From NCBI GenBank assembly GCA_965224205.1, contig CBDCYN010000020.1, positions 14,617 to 78,616 on the forward strand: 64,000 nucleotides of DNA, written 5' to 3'. Under the pieces are notes generated by a model that was given only the letters and a program-made list of their open reading frames with translations, did not search any database and had not been told where the DNA came from. Shown here in pieces: positions 1 through 9,942 of this stretch (positions are counted from its first letter, which is position 1; every line of letters starts with the position of its first letter). Both the position numbers and the translations under genes were made by a program. The DNA comes from CBDCYN01 sp965224205. GTDB lineage: Bacteria; Planctomycetota; Phycisphaerae; Phycisphaerales; Phycisphaeraceae.

Positions 1-254
1 TTAATTACGCGCAGCGGCCCACAATCTTGCGCCGCCACCGGCCCAGAACGATCATTTCATCCAACCGACACCCGACGTCAGCTCATCTCGGATCAAACCG
101 CGCGTGAACCGTGCACGCGGCACAGCAACTCTCGGAATCAATCGGGCCGACTCTCGAATCTGAGGTAGTTGTGATAGCTCCTTACAGCGCCCGAAGGGTC
201 GAATACTGACTACTACAGATCATCTCACCGTCGAATCCGGGTTCACTCTGGGCT
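1..254. other. Gene-free stretch at window edge
   Basis: No supportable gene is seen. It lies 3' of the CHAT gene. No clear intrinsic terminator was found here. Confidence 0.4.
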
Positions 255-2900
255 CTACTGCCAGTTACCGATCACCAGGAACGGTGACCAGAAATAGGGG
301 TCGTCGTAGGCATACTCCTGGTTCTTCATCAAGCTCAGCTGCGCCTGCTGTAACGCCTTGGCCTTCGACAGATCGGGGCGGTTGCGGATCTGGCGATAAA
401 ACTCCGCCATGAGCTGAGCGGTCGATTCGTCAGCCACCGACCACAGCGTCGCCAGGGCGCTGCGGGCACCGGCTTTAACCGCGATCCCAGCTAACCCTAG
501 GGCGGCACGGTCGTCGCCCATCGCGGTTTCACAGGCACTGAGTGTCAGCAGCTCGATCGGCTGGTCACGGTACCGGGCCATGTTGATCAGCCGCTCGAGG
601 TCGGTGAGGGTCATCTTCCCGTCCTCCTGCCCGCTGTGGTAGACCAACAGATAAGCCCGCACGGGCTGGCCCTGGTCATCGTAGCCCCCGAACTTCCCAT
701 GTGAGGCGATATGGACGATCGAAAACGGGGTCTTCCGCACCTGGTCTTCGATCTGCTGCATCGTAAACCGCTCATCGGTGAGCACCACCGGGTTCTCGAA
801 GCACTGCTCAAGCTTCTCGATCTCAATCGGCACATGCGGCAGGCGCTGATCCCCGTCCTGGCCGGTCAGCCCGCAGATCAACAGGCGCAGCTTGATCTCC
901 TCAAGCGTCTTGGGGTTGGTCAGGGTCAACCCGGGGGTGACCGCGGTGGCGTAGCGCTCGACCAGGAACTGTTGCCCGTCATAAAGCGCCGCCATCGGCA
1001 CCGACCGCAGCGGGCCGTCAGGGACGAATACCAGCACCTCGATCTGGTGCTGCTGCAACAAGGCCTCGATCGGGGCGATCAACCAATCATATAGATCATT
1101 GGCGTGCGAGAGATGCCGGTTCGAGGTCAGATCGCCTAGGTCATAACGGAACCGGTCCACCGTCTCCTTGAGCTGATCTCGGCCCACGGGCACGGTGAAC
1201 TTAAACAACCTGCTTCGGATCCCGGTGTGCGGCCCGGCTGCCTCGTTAACGCCCATGTACCCAGGATGGACCTGGCCGTTAGAACCACCCTGCGAGGGCT
1301 CGGGGGGTGGGACCGGGCCCGGCCCCACCGGCAGGTCGACGAGGATCTCCGTGCGGTTATCCAGAGGAACGTGATAGATTACCGCGGTGTCGCGAGCCAG
1401 GGCTTGGATCTCCTCCTCGGGGACCTGGGCGATGCACTGATCTTGGAAATAGTCCGCCAGCTCAGCGGTCTTGAGGCGTTCGAGGGTATAAATCGCCTCC
1501 CGCATCAAGCTCTGGGCTTCGGGTGAATCGGGGGCCAACGAATCGGTCCGCTCCAGCAACAGATCCGCGTACTGGAACAGCACCGGGCCGGCTTCTTTAT
1601 GAAAGGAGGTTGTTGTCTCTGGGCCGGGGAACTGGTTACCTAGACCGAAGGTGGCCTGGGGCTGGATCAGACTCAGATTACGCACCGCCCTGCGGTAGGC
1701 GCTGATCGCCTGCTGAGGCCTATTTTGATGACGCAGCAGCCGCCCCTGCTGCCACTGCAAGCGGTAGAGGGTGGTGACCATCGAAGACTGCTGAGCGATC
1801 GCCGCCGCTTTGTTCGCGGCTTGCAGCGCTTCGTCGTAGCGGCCCACCTGTTCATAGAGCCCCGCCAACCCTTCCAAGGCGTAACAGGCCCCGCGCCGAT
1901 CGAGCAGCTGCCCCGCGAGGGTCAACGCCGACCGGTAAGTATCAAACGACGCCTGGATCCACCCGTCGCCAGATCCTGCCGAACGCTCAGACAGCAGGTC
2001 TTGGGCGCGGCCGACGGCCACGAGCAAGAAAACCTTGTCATGGGTCGCTTCAAGCTGAGAGACGGCACCGAGGGTCTGCTCGACCAGAGCTGCTGCGGTT
2101 TCGAGCCGCCCAGCCGCTGGATCGGCCTGTGGTAGGGGCGGGATCGAGGCGGTCTGCCCGGCGGCGGTTTCGTTGTCCCCGCGGTGATCGGGACCGGTCG
2201 CGTTGATCGTAGCCATCGTCGCGTTCATCAACGCTTGGGCTTGGAGCGGAGCGTTATGCTCCTCTAGCGCAAGCTGAGCCGCGATCAGATACGACTCTTG
2301 AGCACGTTTGAAATAAGCTTTGGTGCTCAGGTAATTGCCGAGATTGTTGTAGATCGAAGCCTCCGCTCGCCGATCGCCCAGCGCCTGGGCCATGGCCAGG
2401 CTCTCATTAAGAAAAAACTCGGCGTCCGGGGGCACCCCGGTATCGATCGGGTATCCCTCCGATTCGCCGATCGTGCGGATCTTGATCGAATTGGCGCTGG
2501 ACCCGGCGAAATCTCGGGTAAGGGTCAGCAACACGGCCAGGTCTTCATACAGCGCCATAAGCCGGAACTGATCGTCCATCTCCCGAGCCAGCCCGATCGC
2601 CTGTTGGAGGCGGTCTAGCGCGATGGAATAGCTACCCATGGCTCGCAGGGCAATGCTTTGACTACGCAGCGCATCGATCTGCCCGTCGGTCCGCTGCGAT
2701 TGACGATACAGGGCTTGGGCTTCCTTCCAGTGCCCGATGCCCATTTCGTAGTCCCCCTGCTGGTAAGCCCGCCAGCCCTCGGTCAGCTTTTGGTCGGCAT
2801 CGGGGATCTGGGCCTCCAAGGCCACGGCACCCCACGATACCGACACCCAGACGCTCAGGCCCAAGACCACCCGGTAGTACCGGCGGAGATTCATGCTCAT
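255..2900 (-). CDS. Secreted TPR-CHAT domain protein (caspase-like peptidase family)
   Basis: An 881-residue protein. I chose the ATG at 2900 because AGGAG lies at 2908-2912, 7 nt upstream; an in-frame ATG 15 nt further upstream has no such site. The N-terminus is basic, then hydrophobic, and ends in an Ala-rich site (residues 1-31), so it should be exported by Sec. Residues about 35-500 form TPR-like helical repeats, and the last 270 residues form a CHAT domain. The putative catalytic dyad is visible: His734 in VHIASHGKF and Cys790 in LSACETAMG, followed by the usual Ala/Gly-rich helix and LATLWSVAD. CHAT domains are caspase-clan peptidases often regulated by TPRs. Here the signal peptide puts the peptidase outside the cytoplasm. 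It lies downstream of a membrane kinase on the same strand (263-nt gap). The substrate is unknown. Confidence 0.85.
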   Translation of the reverse strand: MSMNLRRYYRVVLGLSVWVSVSWGAVALEAQIPDADQKLTEGWRAYQQGDYEMGIGHWKEAQALYRQSQRTDGQIDALRSQSIALRAMGSYSIALDRLQQAIGLAREMDDQFRLMALYEDLAVLLTLTRDFAGSSANSIKIRTIGESEGYPIDTGVPPDAEFFLNESLAMAQALGDRRAEASIYNNLGNYLSTKAYFKRAQESYLIAAQLALEEHNAPLQAQALMNATMATINATGPDHRGDNETAAGQTASIPPLPQADPAAGRLETAAALVEQTLGAVSQLEATHDKVFLLVAVGRAQDLLSERSAGSGDGWIQASFDTYRSALTLAGQLLDRRGACYALEGLAGLYEQVGRYDEALQAANKAAAIAQQSSMVTTLYRLQWQQGRLLRHQNRPQQAISAYRRAVRNLSLIQPQATFGLGNQFPGPETTTSFHKEAGPVLFQYADLLLERTDSLAPDSPEAQSLMREAIYTLERLKTAELADYFQDQCIAQVPEEEIQALARDTAVIYHVPLDNRTEILVDLPVGPGPVPPPEPSQGGSNGQVHPGYMGVNEAAGPHTGIRSRLFKFTVPVGRDQLKETVDRFRYDLGDLTSNRHLSHANDLYDWLIAPIEALLQQHQIEVLVFVPDGPLRSVPMAALYDGQQFLVERYATAVTPGLTLTNPKTLEEIKLRLLICGLTGQDGDQRLPHVPIEIEKLEQCFENPVVLTDERFTMQQIEDQVRKTPFSIVHIASHGKFGGYDDQGQPVRAYLLVYHSGQEDGKMTLTDLERLINMARYRDQPIELLTLSACETAMGDDRAALGLAGIAVKAGARSALATLWSVADESTAQLMAEFYRQIRNRPDLSKAKALQQAQLSLMKNQEYAYDDPYFWSPFLVIGNWQ

Positions 2901-3163
2901 GTTCAGGCTCCTCATCGGACGGTGGTCCTGCCACGTCGCGTATAAGCGTGCCCCGTGTGGGGCGTGCACCCTAGCCCCGATACCTCGAGGCCGGCTTTCT
3001 CTGACTTGACGAGCACCAAGGTCCTGTCATCGAAGGCCTCTAATGTTAGTTGAGTTAGTCGAAAAGAGCGAAACACGGTACTTGACAAAACCTGGCCCGG
3101 CCCCACCCGGCGAGGTCTGTCATCGCCTACCCCTGATCTCATGGGATCTATCTATATTCTATT

Positions 3164-6100
3164 TCATCTTTCCCCCCCGGCAGGCCCCTTCCCCGCACGC
3201 CAGATCCGGATCGATCCGAAATCGTCCACGGAGGTCAGTTGTTGGTTTTCGGGTTCAAACGCTAGTCGCGAGATCCCCCAACGGTGCCCGCTTATGGTGA
3301 GCACCTCGGCCTTGGCTTCGAGGTCCCAGACACTGATCGCTGCCCCGCTGCCGCCGGAAAACAAGCGCTGGCCTGCGGAGCTAAATACCAGCGACATGAC
3401 CGTATCCTCGTTGCTAGGCAGGCGCAACATCTCGTGCCCCGAATCAGCGTCGAGGATCGTGATCTCCCCCCCCTTGGCCCATGCAAGCTGTCGCCCGTTT
3501 GGGCTCAAGGCGATGCGACGCTCATGACCACGGAACGAGACGATCTGCCGGCCGTCACGAGAGTCCATCAAGGTGATCATACCCCCCGCGTCCCCGACCA
3601 GCAGCCGCCGGCCATCTGAGCTGATGCTGAGGTGGGTGATCACCCCTAGACCGGTTTCCCAGGCGTTGGTTAACCTCGGCTGCCTTGGGTTGACCAGATC
3701 CCAAGTGCGCACCGCCCCGCTGTCGTCACCAGTGATTAGCAACGGGTCGCGGGGTGAAAAAACCATGGACCGGATGTCCTCGTGATAGCCCTTCAAGACC
3801 GCTAGCCGGGCGCCCGAAACCGGGTCCCAGACCTCGGCCTGATCACACTCGACCGGCGTGTCCAACCCCAGGAGCCCGGCCAGCCATTGCGCCCACGACG
3901 GCGTTTGAATCTTGGTAGCCGCCACCACGACCTGCCCGTGAGGGCTAAACGCCGGGACGCGGACTATTCTTCTGGGACCGCATATCAGGGACACCTCACC
4001 CGATCCGATACCCCAACGGGTCACCGCCCACAGCCCGGTCCGTGAGCTCCACCGGCACACCAACGACCGGGCGTCAGGACTAAATGTCGCCGATTCCAAG
4101 AGCCATGGGTGGTCTGTCACCGGTAAATACGCCCCCGCCACCGCCCCCAAGTCAATGATCATCGGGATCGCAAGGGGTCCTGTGACTAAACCCGGCAGGG
4201 CGGGTCGATCCGTGTTGAAGGGGAACGCCCGGGGGTGTTCCAACTCATCGCCCGTTTGCGTATCCACCACCTGGACCGATCGGTCGCCGTATTTTCGGGC
4301 GATCCATCGGCTGTCGATGCTGATATCCAGGAACGGCACCTCGTTGTCCAGCCCCTGGACCTGCCCCTCGAGCGACCAGACCTTGACCGTGCCGTCGTCA
4401 CTGCAAGAAACCACCTGCCGCCCATCGGGGCTAATCGCCAAACTATTGACCTTCCCCAGGTGCCCGCGGCGTGTCCCGAGCCTGCCCAGTGACGGAACAT
4501 CCCAGATCGTCAGCACATCGTCCGAACCGCTAGACACCAGCCGTTTACCCTCGGGGCACAACGCCAGGCACCCGCCGCCGCTGTCCATGGCTTGGATCAC
4601 CTTCATGCCGTGGGCGTCTATGACGTGGATCTGGGTCCTACCGCCGGCGAAGAGCCGTGAACCATCGCGGCTAAAAACAAGGGCGTCGGTCGTCTCCGTC
4701 GGCTCAAACACCCCGCCCCGTGGCTGGAGGGTATCGGTATCCCACCGCGCGACCCACTTGCGGGTCCATCTCAAGACGGGGTTACCGTCTGACGGGTCGA
4801 CGGAGCCCCGGCGGGTCTTGCCGCCGGCTGCGAGGGACTGGCCGTCACGGGAAAAAGCTAATGCGGTGACACGGCCATCGGTCTGGATCAACCCCGCGGT
4901 GCCGCGACGCAACCCCAGGTCCACGAGCTCGATGCGGTCGTTAAAACCGATCGCCAGGACCCTGCTTTGATGGTCAAAGGCCGCGGTGAAGACCTTACCG
5001 TCTGTCGGTTGCTCATAGATAAGATCGTTGGAGGCTAGATCCACCACCCGAACCCCTTGCCGGTCCATCGAGGCCAATCGCCGGCCGTCTGGGCTCAACA
5101 CGACCAGGCGCCCCGGGCTGTATTCGCCCACAGGCCATCTTTTCAACAGCCGCGCGGACCCGGCGTCATACACCGCGACCCTTGCGCTGTCGGCCGTGAT
5201 CAGACGCCCACCCAGCGGGGGAGCGGCGGGGGACTCAATCGGGCTAAACGTGACGGCCGACACCGATCTGCTGTGTGGGATACTTAGCCATGACTGGTCG
5301 AGGCCGCCGCGGAGATAGTGCCATTCCCATTGACGCAGACGCGGGGCGCATTTATCGAGCCACTGCTTGGCCCGGAGGTAGTTGTGGTCATCGAAAGCCG
5401 ATTGAGCTAACGCGATGTTGTTGGAATACTCCGACCGCTCCAGCGCCTGATTTTTGATCTCGAGGATCGCCCGTGCCTGATCGGCCTTGATGCCCGCCTT
5501 GTAAGCCTGGTTTCGCAGGTGCAACCCATAAAGAAAAAACATGAACAGGCCCAAAACGGCGGCCGTGGCCAGCGAGACCTTGCCCCGGTGTTTCCTGAGG
5601 TGCTTGCGCAGAACATAAGCCGTGGTGCCCGGGACGGCGGCGATCGGTTCACCGCTGAGGTAAGCATCGATATCCCGGGCTAGCTCGCCGGCCGAGGCGT
5701 AGCGTTGTTCAGGCTCCCTGGCCAAAGCCTTGAGCATCAGAGATTCGAGTTCCCAGTGGACCGCTGGATTGACCTTCCGCGGCGCGGGCACGTCTTGGTC
5801 CAGGATCCGTCGTTGGACCTGTCTCGGGCTGCCTTTGGGGTCGTGGGGGTACTTCCCGGTCAGCAGCCGGTAGAGGATCACGCCCAGGGCATAGACGTCG
5901 GTACGGGTATCGAGCGGCTGATCACGTGTATCATCGGCTTGCTCGGGCGCCATAAAGGCCAGCGTCCCCTCCAACGGGCGGCGTTTGGCGCCCAGGCCGC
6001 CGTTGGGCTTCTCAAGGGGGCCCGGGCGCGTGCCGAGCACCTCTTGGGCCAGCCCGAAATCGACGACATACGGGCAGCCGTCTGGGGTGACAATGATGTT

Positions 6101-6835
6101 GGATGGCTTGAGATCGCGGTGGATCACCCCCCGTTGGTGGGCGTGTTGGACCGCCTGACAGACCGCGAGCATCAGCTCCAGGATCGATCGGTGGGACAGG
6201 TCGGCTTGCTTGACGTACTGATCCAGGGGCTGGCCCTCGATCAGCTTCATGGCATAATAATAATTGCGACGGTGGACCCCCGAATCGTAGACGCGGGCGA
6301 TGTTGGGGTGCTCGAGGCGGGCGGCGAGGGTGATCTCCCGCTCAAACCACTCGCGGGCCTTGTTGTTGCCGACGGCTGCGACGTTCATCACCTTCAGCGC
6401 GACCGTCCGTTTGGTGCCCAGCTGCGTGGCCCGCCAGACCGTGCCCATCCCTCCCCGCCCGATGCGGGGGCCGATCTTATACCCCTCGACCTCGGGCTTG
6501 ATACAGATGTCCACGTCGGGGGCGCGGCGGCCTTTTTCTGGACCGGGGTCGGTGACGCCGCTAAAGAAGATAGGGTCCCCTGACATCGTCAATTGATCGT
6601 CTGGGCCGGATGATCCGGCGCGTGGCCTGGGGTCTGAACCTCGCTCTTGGGCCGAGGCGGCTTGATGCGTTGGTCTTGGATCCATACCCATCCGCATGAC
6701 CAAGCTAGAGGATAAAAAAAGTAAGGGTGGGGAACTACCGTCGTAAGCATTCCCCACCGCGACCGATTCTCGTCCGTTGATGATCTTGTTGGCGCCGCGT
6801 ATCAAACAGCCGTCTGGGCCGGGGACATCGATCAC
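3164..6835 (-). CDS. Membrane Ser/Thr protein kinase with C-terminal WD40 repeats
   Basis: A 1223-residue protein from the first possible start, a GTG at 6835. Later in-frame ATGs at 6697, 6691, 6685 and 6589 are possible and no ribosome site decides among them. The Hanks-type kinase domain spans about residues 118-395: glycine loop IGRGGMG (124-130), Lys147 in VALKVM, catalytic HRDLKPSN (238-245), DFG at 258-260 and APEQ near 295. All key residues are present, so it should be active. A single membrane segment lies at about 418-437. From about residue 515 to the end are many WD40 blades (SPDGR, VWDL-like signatures), predicted to lie outside the membrane. It is divergent from an ECF sigma factor and upstream of the secreted CHAT gene, so it may relay an envelope signal. 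The function is inferred from domains only. Confidence 0.88.
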   Translation of the reverse strand: MIDVPGPDGCLIRGANKIINGRESVAVGNAYDGSSPPLLFLSSSLVMRMGMDPRPTHQAASAQERGSDPRPRAGSSGPDDQLTMSGDPIFFSGVTDPGPEKGRRAPDVDICIKPEVEGYKIGPRIGRGGMGTVWRATQLGTKRTVALKVMNVAAVGNNKAREWFEREITLAARLEHPNIARVYDSGVHRRNYYYAMKLIEGQPLDQYVKQADLSHRSILELMLAVCQAVQHAHQRGVIHRDLKPSNIIVTPDGCPYVVDFGLAQEVLGTRPGPLEKPNGGLGAKRRPLEGTLAFMAPEQADDTRDQPLDTRTDVYALGVILYRLLTGKYPHDPKGSPRQVQRRILDQDVPAPRKVNPAVHWELESLMLKALAREPEQRYASAGELARDIDAYLSGEPIAAVPGTTAYVLRKHLRKHRGKVSLATAAVLGLFMFFLYGLHLRNQAYKAGIKADQARAILEIKNQALERSEYSNNIALAQSAFDDHNYLRAKQWLDKCAPRLRQWEWHYLRGGLDQSWLSIPHSRSVSAVTFSPIESPAAPPLGGRLITADSARVAVYDAGSARLLKRWPVGEYSPGRLVVLSPDGRRLASMDRQGVRVVDLASNDLIYEQPTDGKVFTAAFDHQSRVLAIGFNDRIELVDLGLRRGTAGLIQTDGRVTALAFSRDGQSLAAGGKTRRGSVDPSDGNPVLRWTRKWVARWDTDTLQPRGGVFEPTETTDALVFSRDGSRLFAGGRTQIHVIDAHGMKVIQAMDSGGGCLALCPEGKRLVSSGSDDVLTIWDVPSLGRLGTRRGHLGKVNSLAISPDGRQVVSCSDDGTVKVWSLEGQVQGLDNEVPFLDISIDSRWIARKYGDRSVQVVDTQTGDELEHPRAFPFNTDRPALPGLVTGPLAIPMIIDLGAVAGAYLPVTDHPWLLESATFSPDARSLVCRWSSRTGLWAVTRWGIGSGEVSLICGPRRIVRVPAFSPHGQVVVAATKIQTPSWAQWLAGLLGLDTPVECDQAEVWDPVSGARLAVLKGYHEDIRSMVFSPRDPLLITGDDSGAVRTWDLVNPRQPRLTNAWETGLGVITHLSISSDGRRLLVGDAGGMITLMDSRDGRQIVSFRGHERRIALSPNGRQLAWAKGGEITILDADSGHEMLRLPSNEDTVMSLVFSSAGQRLFSGGSGAAISVWDLEAKAEVLTISGHRWGISRLAFEPENQQLTSVDDFGSIRIWRAGKGPAGGER

Positions 6836-7251
6836 GGTGCGTGATGGAACCGTCGGATATTATTTTACCGCGGCGCTGGTTCCATGGACCGAGACCATGA
6901 GCTAGCCCGTCGACCCCTTCTCAAGGAAGGCCACATGTTAACGCCTCCTTCGCAGCCAGGCCGGACCGGGTGATGGAGGCGCAGTATGAACATACCACTT
7001 CACTTTTAGAGTATACCCTGTCCCTTCGGGTATGACCATAACCGATTCCCGGACCTCTCTCGTAGAATGCAGTTTTTCTCTCACACCGCTAGCGGGAGAG
7101 CTCCATGTTCGGATATAATGAGAATAGATTAGTCTGGTATCGATGGAAGTTGGAACATCGACCCGCCCGTTTCGGGTGGTATGCAGATCGGCCATTTTCG
7201 TGTGTGTATTACTAACGCTCTCCGAATCCGGTCACGCCTAGGAGACGTATT
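6836..7251. promoter_or_regulatory. Divergent intergenic region between kinase and sigma factor
   Basis: 416 bases with no gene. It must hold the promoters of both divergent genes. A TATAAT is at 7114-7119, 132 nt before the sigma-factor ATG, but no matching -35 is seen. A perfect 10-bp palindrome, CCGCTAGCGG, lies just upstream at 7087-7096 and could be an operator. A small ACCCG/CGGGT stem follows near 7159-7177. Confidence 0.35.
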
Positions 7252-7971
7252 ATGACTCGGGTGACACTGGGGCCGCAGCCTTCTCAGACGGGCTCGACAA
7301 GCTGGACCCTGATCGGGAGGGTGGTCCACGGGGAAGACTGGGAGAAGCGAGAGGCCTTAGAAACCCTGCTTCAGCGGTATCTGCCCGCGATCCGGGCCTA
7401 CGTGGTGGCCCGGCGGTGGGTCAAGGCGGACGATATCGATGATACCGTTCACAATTTCGTGGAAAGCCAACTGCTCGACCAGCAGCTGCTGGCCAAAGTC
7501 AATCAGGAGAAGGGGAAGTTCCGAAGCTACTTATTTACCGCGTTGCGGAATTTCCTGATCAACCAGTTCCGCAAGAAGGAGCTGGTGTGCACCCCGATCG
7601 AGACCGATCTCCGCGTTGACTGCTCCCCGGAGCACCGGTTCGATTGCGAGTGGGCCCGGCTTGTGATCAACCAAGCGGTCGAGGAAATGAAGCAACAATG
7701 CGAAGACTCGAGGCGTCGCACGTTGTGGGTCCTTTTTGATAAGCGGGTGCTAAGCCCGATCTTTGACGGCACCGCCGCCCCATCTTACAAACAGATGATC
7801 CAGGAGGTTGGCCTCGACAGCCCCACCCAGGCCGCGAACCTGCTCGTCACCGCCAAGCGGATGTTCGCGCGCGTCTTGAGAGACGTCGTCGCGCAGTACA
7901 CGCTCAATAAAGATGATGAGCAGGGCATTGATGACGAGCTTGATGACCTGATGCGCGCGTTGCACGGGTAG
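7252..7971 (+). CDS. ECF-type RNA polymerase sigma-70 family factor
   Basis: A 239-residue protein with a strong start: AGGAG at 7240-7244, 7 nt before ATG. Residues about 20-110 match sigma region 2 (LQRYLPAIRAYVVARRWV, DDIDDTVHNF, FRSYLFTALRNFLINQFR). The C-terminal 90 residues would be region 4, but the helix-turn-helix there is atypical (YKQMIQEVGLDSPTQAANLL). This layout resembles the planctomycete-type ECF factors encoded beside Ser/Thr kinases. No anti-sigma gene is adjacent. The divergent membrane kinase is the likely partner: phosphorylation rather than an anti-sigma factor may control it. That is inference from gene order. Confidence 0.8.
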   Translation: MTRVTLGPQPSQTGSTSWTLIGRVVHGEDWEKREALETLLQRYLPAIRAYVVARRWVKADDIDDTVHNFVESQLLDQQLLAKVNQEKGKFRSYLFTALRNFLINQFRKKELVCTPIETDLRVDCSPEHRFDCEWARLVINQAVEEMKQQCEDSRRRTLWVLFDKRVLSPIFDGTAAPSYKQMIQEVGLDSPTQAANLLVTAKRMFARVLRDVVAQYTLNKDDEQGIDDELDDLMRALHG

Positions 7972-8070
7972 GATGTTTAGGGTCACAAGCGTCCCCTACC
8001 CCCCCAAGATATCCAGCGACGTATGAGCCCTGCCCAGACTCGGCGGCACTAGAAGCGGGGTGGGTGAGGG

Positions 8071-9372
8071 TTAAGTTGCAGAGGACACCTTCACCCAGCG
8101 TTTGGCCTTCATCTCGAAACGCGGCAGGCTGCCACAGGGTACCGTCTTGATGTCAATCCGCAGGGGGAACGCGGCCTTGAGGTCTTTCTTGAGTTTGGCG
8201 ACCAGGGCTTCATTGTTCTCACAGGCCGGTGCCGGTTCGATAAGGATGCTCATCTCCGTCATCGGCTGCTCGGTGCGGACCTCGACCCGGAACTCGGCGA
8301 CGCCTTCGACGCTACAGATGACGTCCTCGATAGCGCTGGGGAAGATATTCACCCCGCGCACGATGAGCATATCATCGGTGCGGCCAAGGATCCCCCCGTC
8401 CAGGCCCAGGTCGTAACCCTCCCCGTCATCGCGGGGCAGGTGGATGGGCCGGACCATGTCACCGGTCCGGTAGCGCAGCAGCGGCGACCCGCCGCGGCCC
8501 AAGGTGGTGAGGATCAGCTCGCCAGTTTCCCCGAGGGCGACAGGCTGATGGGTATTGGTGTCGAGCACCTCGACCAGGTACGAGCTCTCGATGATCTGGA
8601 GGGTCCCCGGGCGGGTGGGGGCCTCGAAACTCACCGGGCCCACCTCGGTCATCCCATGGTGGTCGAAGATCTTGGCCCCGCCCCAGGAGGTTTCCAGCAG
8701 GCTGCGTACTTTGGGGATATTCGCGCCCGGCTCGCCGGCGACGATGATGGTCTTGACCTGCGCCGCGTCGAGTGAGATCCCCTCCTCGTAGGCGACCTCG
8801 GCGAGGCGGATCGCGTACGTCGGGGTGCAGCACAAAACCTGGATTTCGTTATCAATCATCGCCCGAAGCCGCTGGGCGCTGCTTAGCCCCCCGCCGGGTA
8901 GGCACAAGCAGCCCATCCGTTCAGCGGCCTCGAACGCGGTCCAGAAACCCAGGAACGGCCCGAATGAAAACGCGAAGTAAACCCGGTCGCCGGCCGCGAC
9001 CCCGGCTGCGGCGAACACCCGTTGCCAGTTTTCGAGCATCCACGACCAGCCATCGGGCGTGTCAAGCCAGCGCAGCGGCGTGCCGGTCGTGGCGCTGGTC
9101 TGGTTAAAGCGGGTGTACCGGTCGAGGCTGTAGGTGAGATTCGACCCGTACGGGGGATGAGCTTGCTGATCCTCCACCAGCTGCTGCTTGGTGGTAAAAG
9201 GCATCTTGGTCGAGAATTCTTCGAGGCTGGGCAGGTCCGGGCCCAGACCCGCGGACTGGATCTTCGAAGCATAAAACCGATTGGCGGGGACCAGCTGGGT
9301 CAATAGCCGTCTAAGACAGTCCAGCTGATGCGCTTCGAGCTCAGGCCGGTTGTGGTGTTGAGTTGGGTTCAT
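8071..9372 (-). CDS. Phenylacetate-CoA ligase-like adenylate-forming enzyme
   Basis: A 433-residue protein from the ATG at 9372; a start 12 codons upstream would lie deeper in the preceding gene. It belongs to the ANL superfamily, PaaK branch. Visible motifs are the phosphate-binding loop TSATTGTP, HHGMTEVGP (adenine/acid site), YRTGDMV, and the C-terminal hinge region GRTDDMLIVRGVNIFPSAIE, which is typical of PaaK and related aryl-CoA ligases. It would activate a carboxylate with ATP and transfer it to CoA or a carrier. The start overlaps the end of the upstream acyltransferase gene by 32 nt, so the two are translationally coupled. No other phenylacetate catabolism gene is present, so a biosynthetic role (activating an acyl group for its neighbour) is as likely as catabolism. 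Confidence 0.82.
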   Translation of the reverse strand: MNPTQHHNRPELEAHQLDCLRRLLTQLVPANRFYASKIQSAGLGPDLPSLEEFSTKMPFTTKQQLVEDQQAHPPYGSNLTYSLDRYTRFNQTSATTGTPLRWLDTPDGWSWMLENWQRVFAAAGVAAGDRVYFAFSFGPFLGFWTAFEAAERMGCLCLPGGGLSSAQRLRAMIDNEIQVLCCTPTYAIRLAEVAYEEGISLDAAQVKTIIVAGEPGANIPKVRSLLETSWGGAKIFDHHGMTEVGPVSFEAPTRPGTLQIIESSYLVEVLDTNTHQPVALGETGELILTTLGRGGSPLLRYRTGDMVRPIHLPRDDGEGYDLGLDGGILGRTDDMLIVRGVNIFPSAIEDVICSVEGVAEFRVEVRTEQPMTEMSILIEPAPACENNEALVAKLKKDLKAAFPLRIDIKTVPCGSLPRFEMKAKRWVKVSSAT

Positions 9373-9934
9373 GAGCTGCTTCTTCCTTCGTGGGGCTGGT
9401 CTGATCAAGCGGCTCTAAATGCTTGACGATACGGGCGGGGATACCCGCGACCGTGCAGTTGTCTGGGATGTCCTCCAATACGACCGCGTTGGCGCCGATC
9501 CGGACGTTGTGACCTATCTTCACTGCCCGGATGACCTTGGCGCCTGGACCGAAGTAAACGTGGTCTCCTATACCCTTGCAATGATACGCTACCACCACCC
9601 CGTGCTGAAAATACGCGTATCGTCCGATGCGACAGGCCGGCAGGTACACGCCGTTCCAGGTATGGATGACCAATCCCTCGCCGATCTGAGCCGATAGCGG
9701 GATGTTTACCCCCATCCAGATATTGACAAAATAACGCAGAACAAAATAGACCGCCAATAGGACGTGCCGAACCACGGGCACCCTCAGCTTCCACGCCCAG
9801 TGCCCGAACCGGTGGACCAGCACCGCTTGGGTCCCGGGGTGGAAAAACTGGCTGACCTTCGCCGCGACACCCGCTTCGCCCTGGTGGTTGGTCCTTAGCC
9901 CCCGGGTTAGATCTTCTCGGATATTTTCAAACAT
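9341..9934 (-). CDS. Serine acetyltransferase-like LbH acyltransferase
   Basis: A 197-residue protein. The N-terminal 75 residues are helical with a hydrophobic stretch (RHVLLAVYFVLRYFVNIWMG). Residues about 78-180 form a left-handed parallel beta-helix of hexapeptide repeats (IGEGLVIHTWNGVYLPACRIGRYAYF and following). They include VAYHCKGIG, VYFGPGAKV, IGHNVRIGANAVV and VAGIPARIV, the CysE signature region. It would transfer an acetyl or acyl group from a CoA donor. The short N-terminal part and the coupling to a CoA ligase make a specialised acyltransferase plausible, rather than housekeeping CysE. The repeat element at 9943-10050 lies immediately upstream. Confidence 0.75.
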   Translation of the reverse strand: MFENIREDLTRGLRTNHQGEAGVAAKVSQFFHPGTQAVLVHRFGHWAWKLRVPVVRHVLLAVYFVLRYFVNIWMGVNIPLSAQIGEGLVIHTWNGVYLPACRIGRYAYFQHGVVVAYHCKGIGDHVYFGPGAKVIRAVKIGHNVRIGANAVVLEDIPDNCTVAGIPARIVKHLEPLDQTSPTKEEAAHEPNSTPQPA

Positions 9935-9942
9935 GACGATTT

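Noticed and set aside
2937..3040. Fourth copy of the ~110-nt element upstream of the CHAT gene
   Set aside because: GCGTAT and TCATC are present in the right order, but the spacing is about 12 nt longer and the middle is poorly matched; not counted as a copy.
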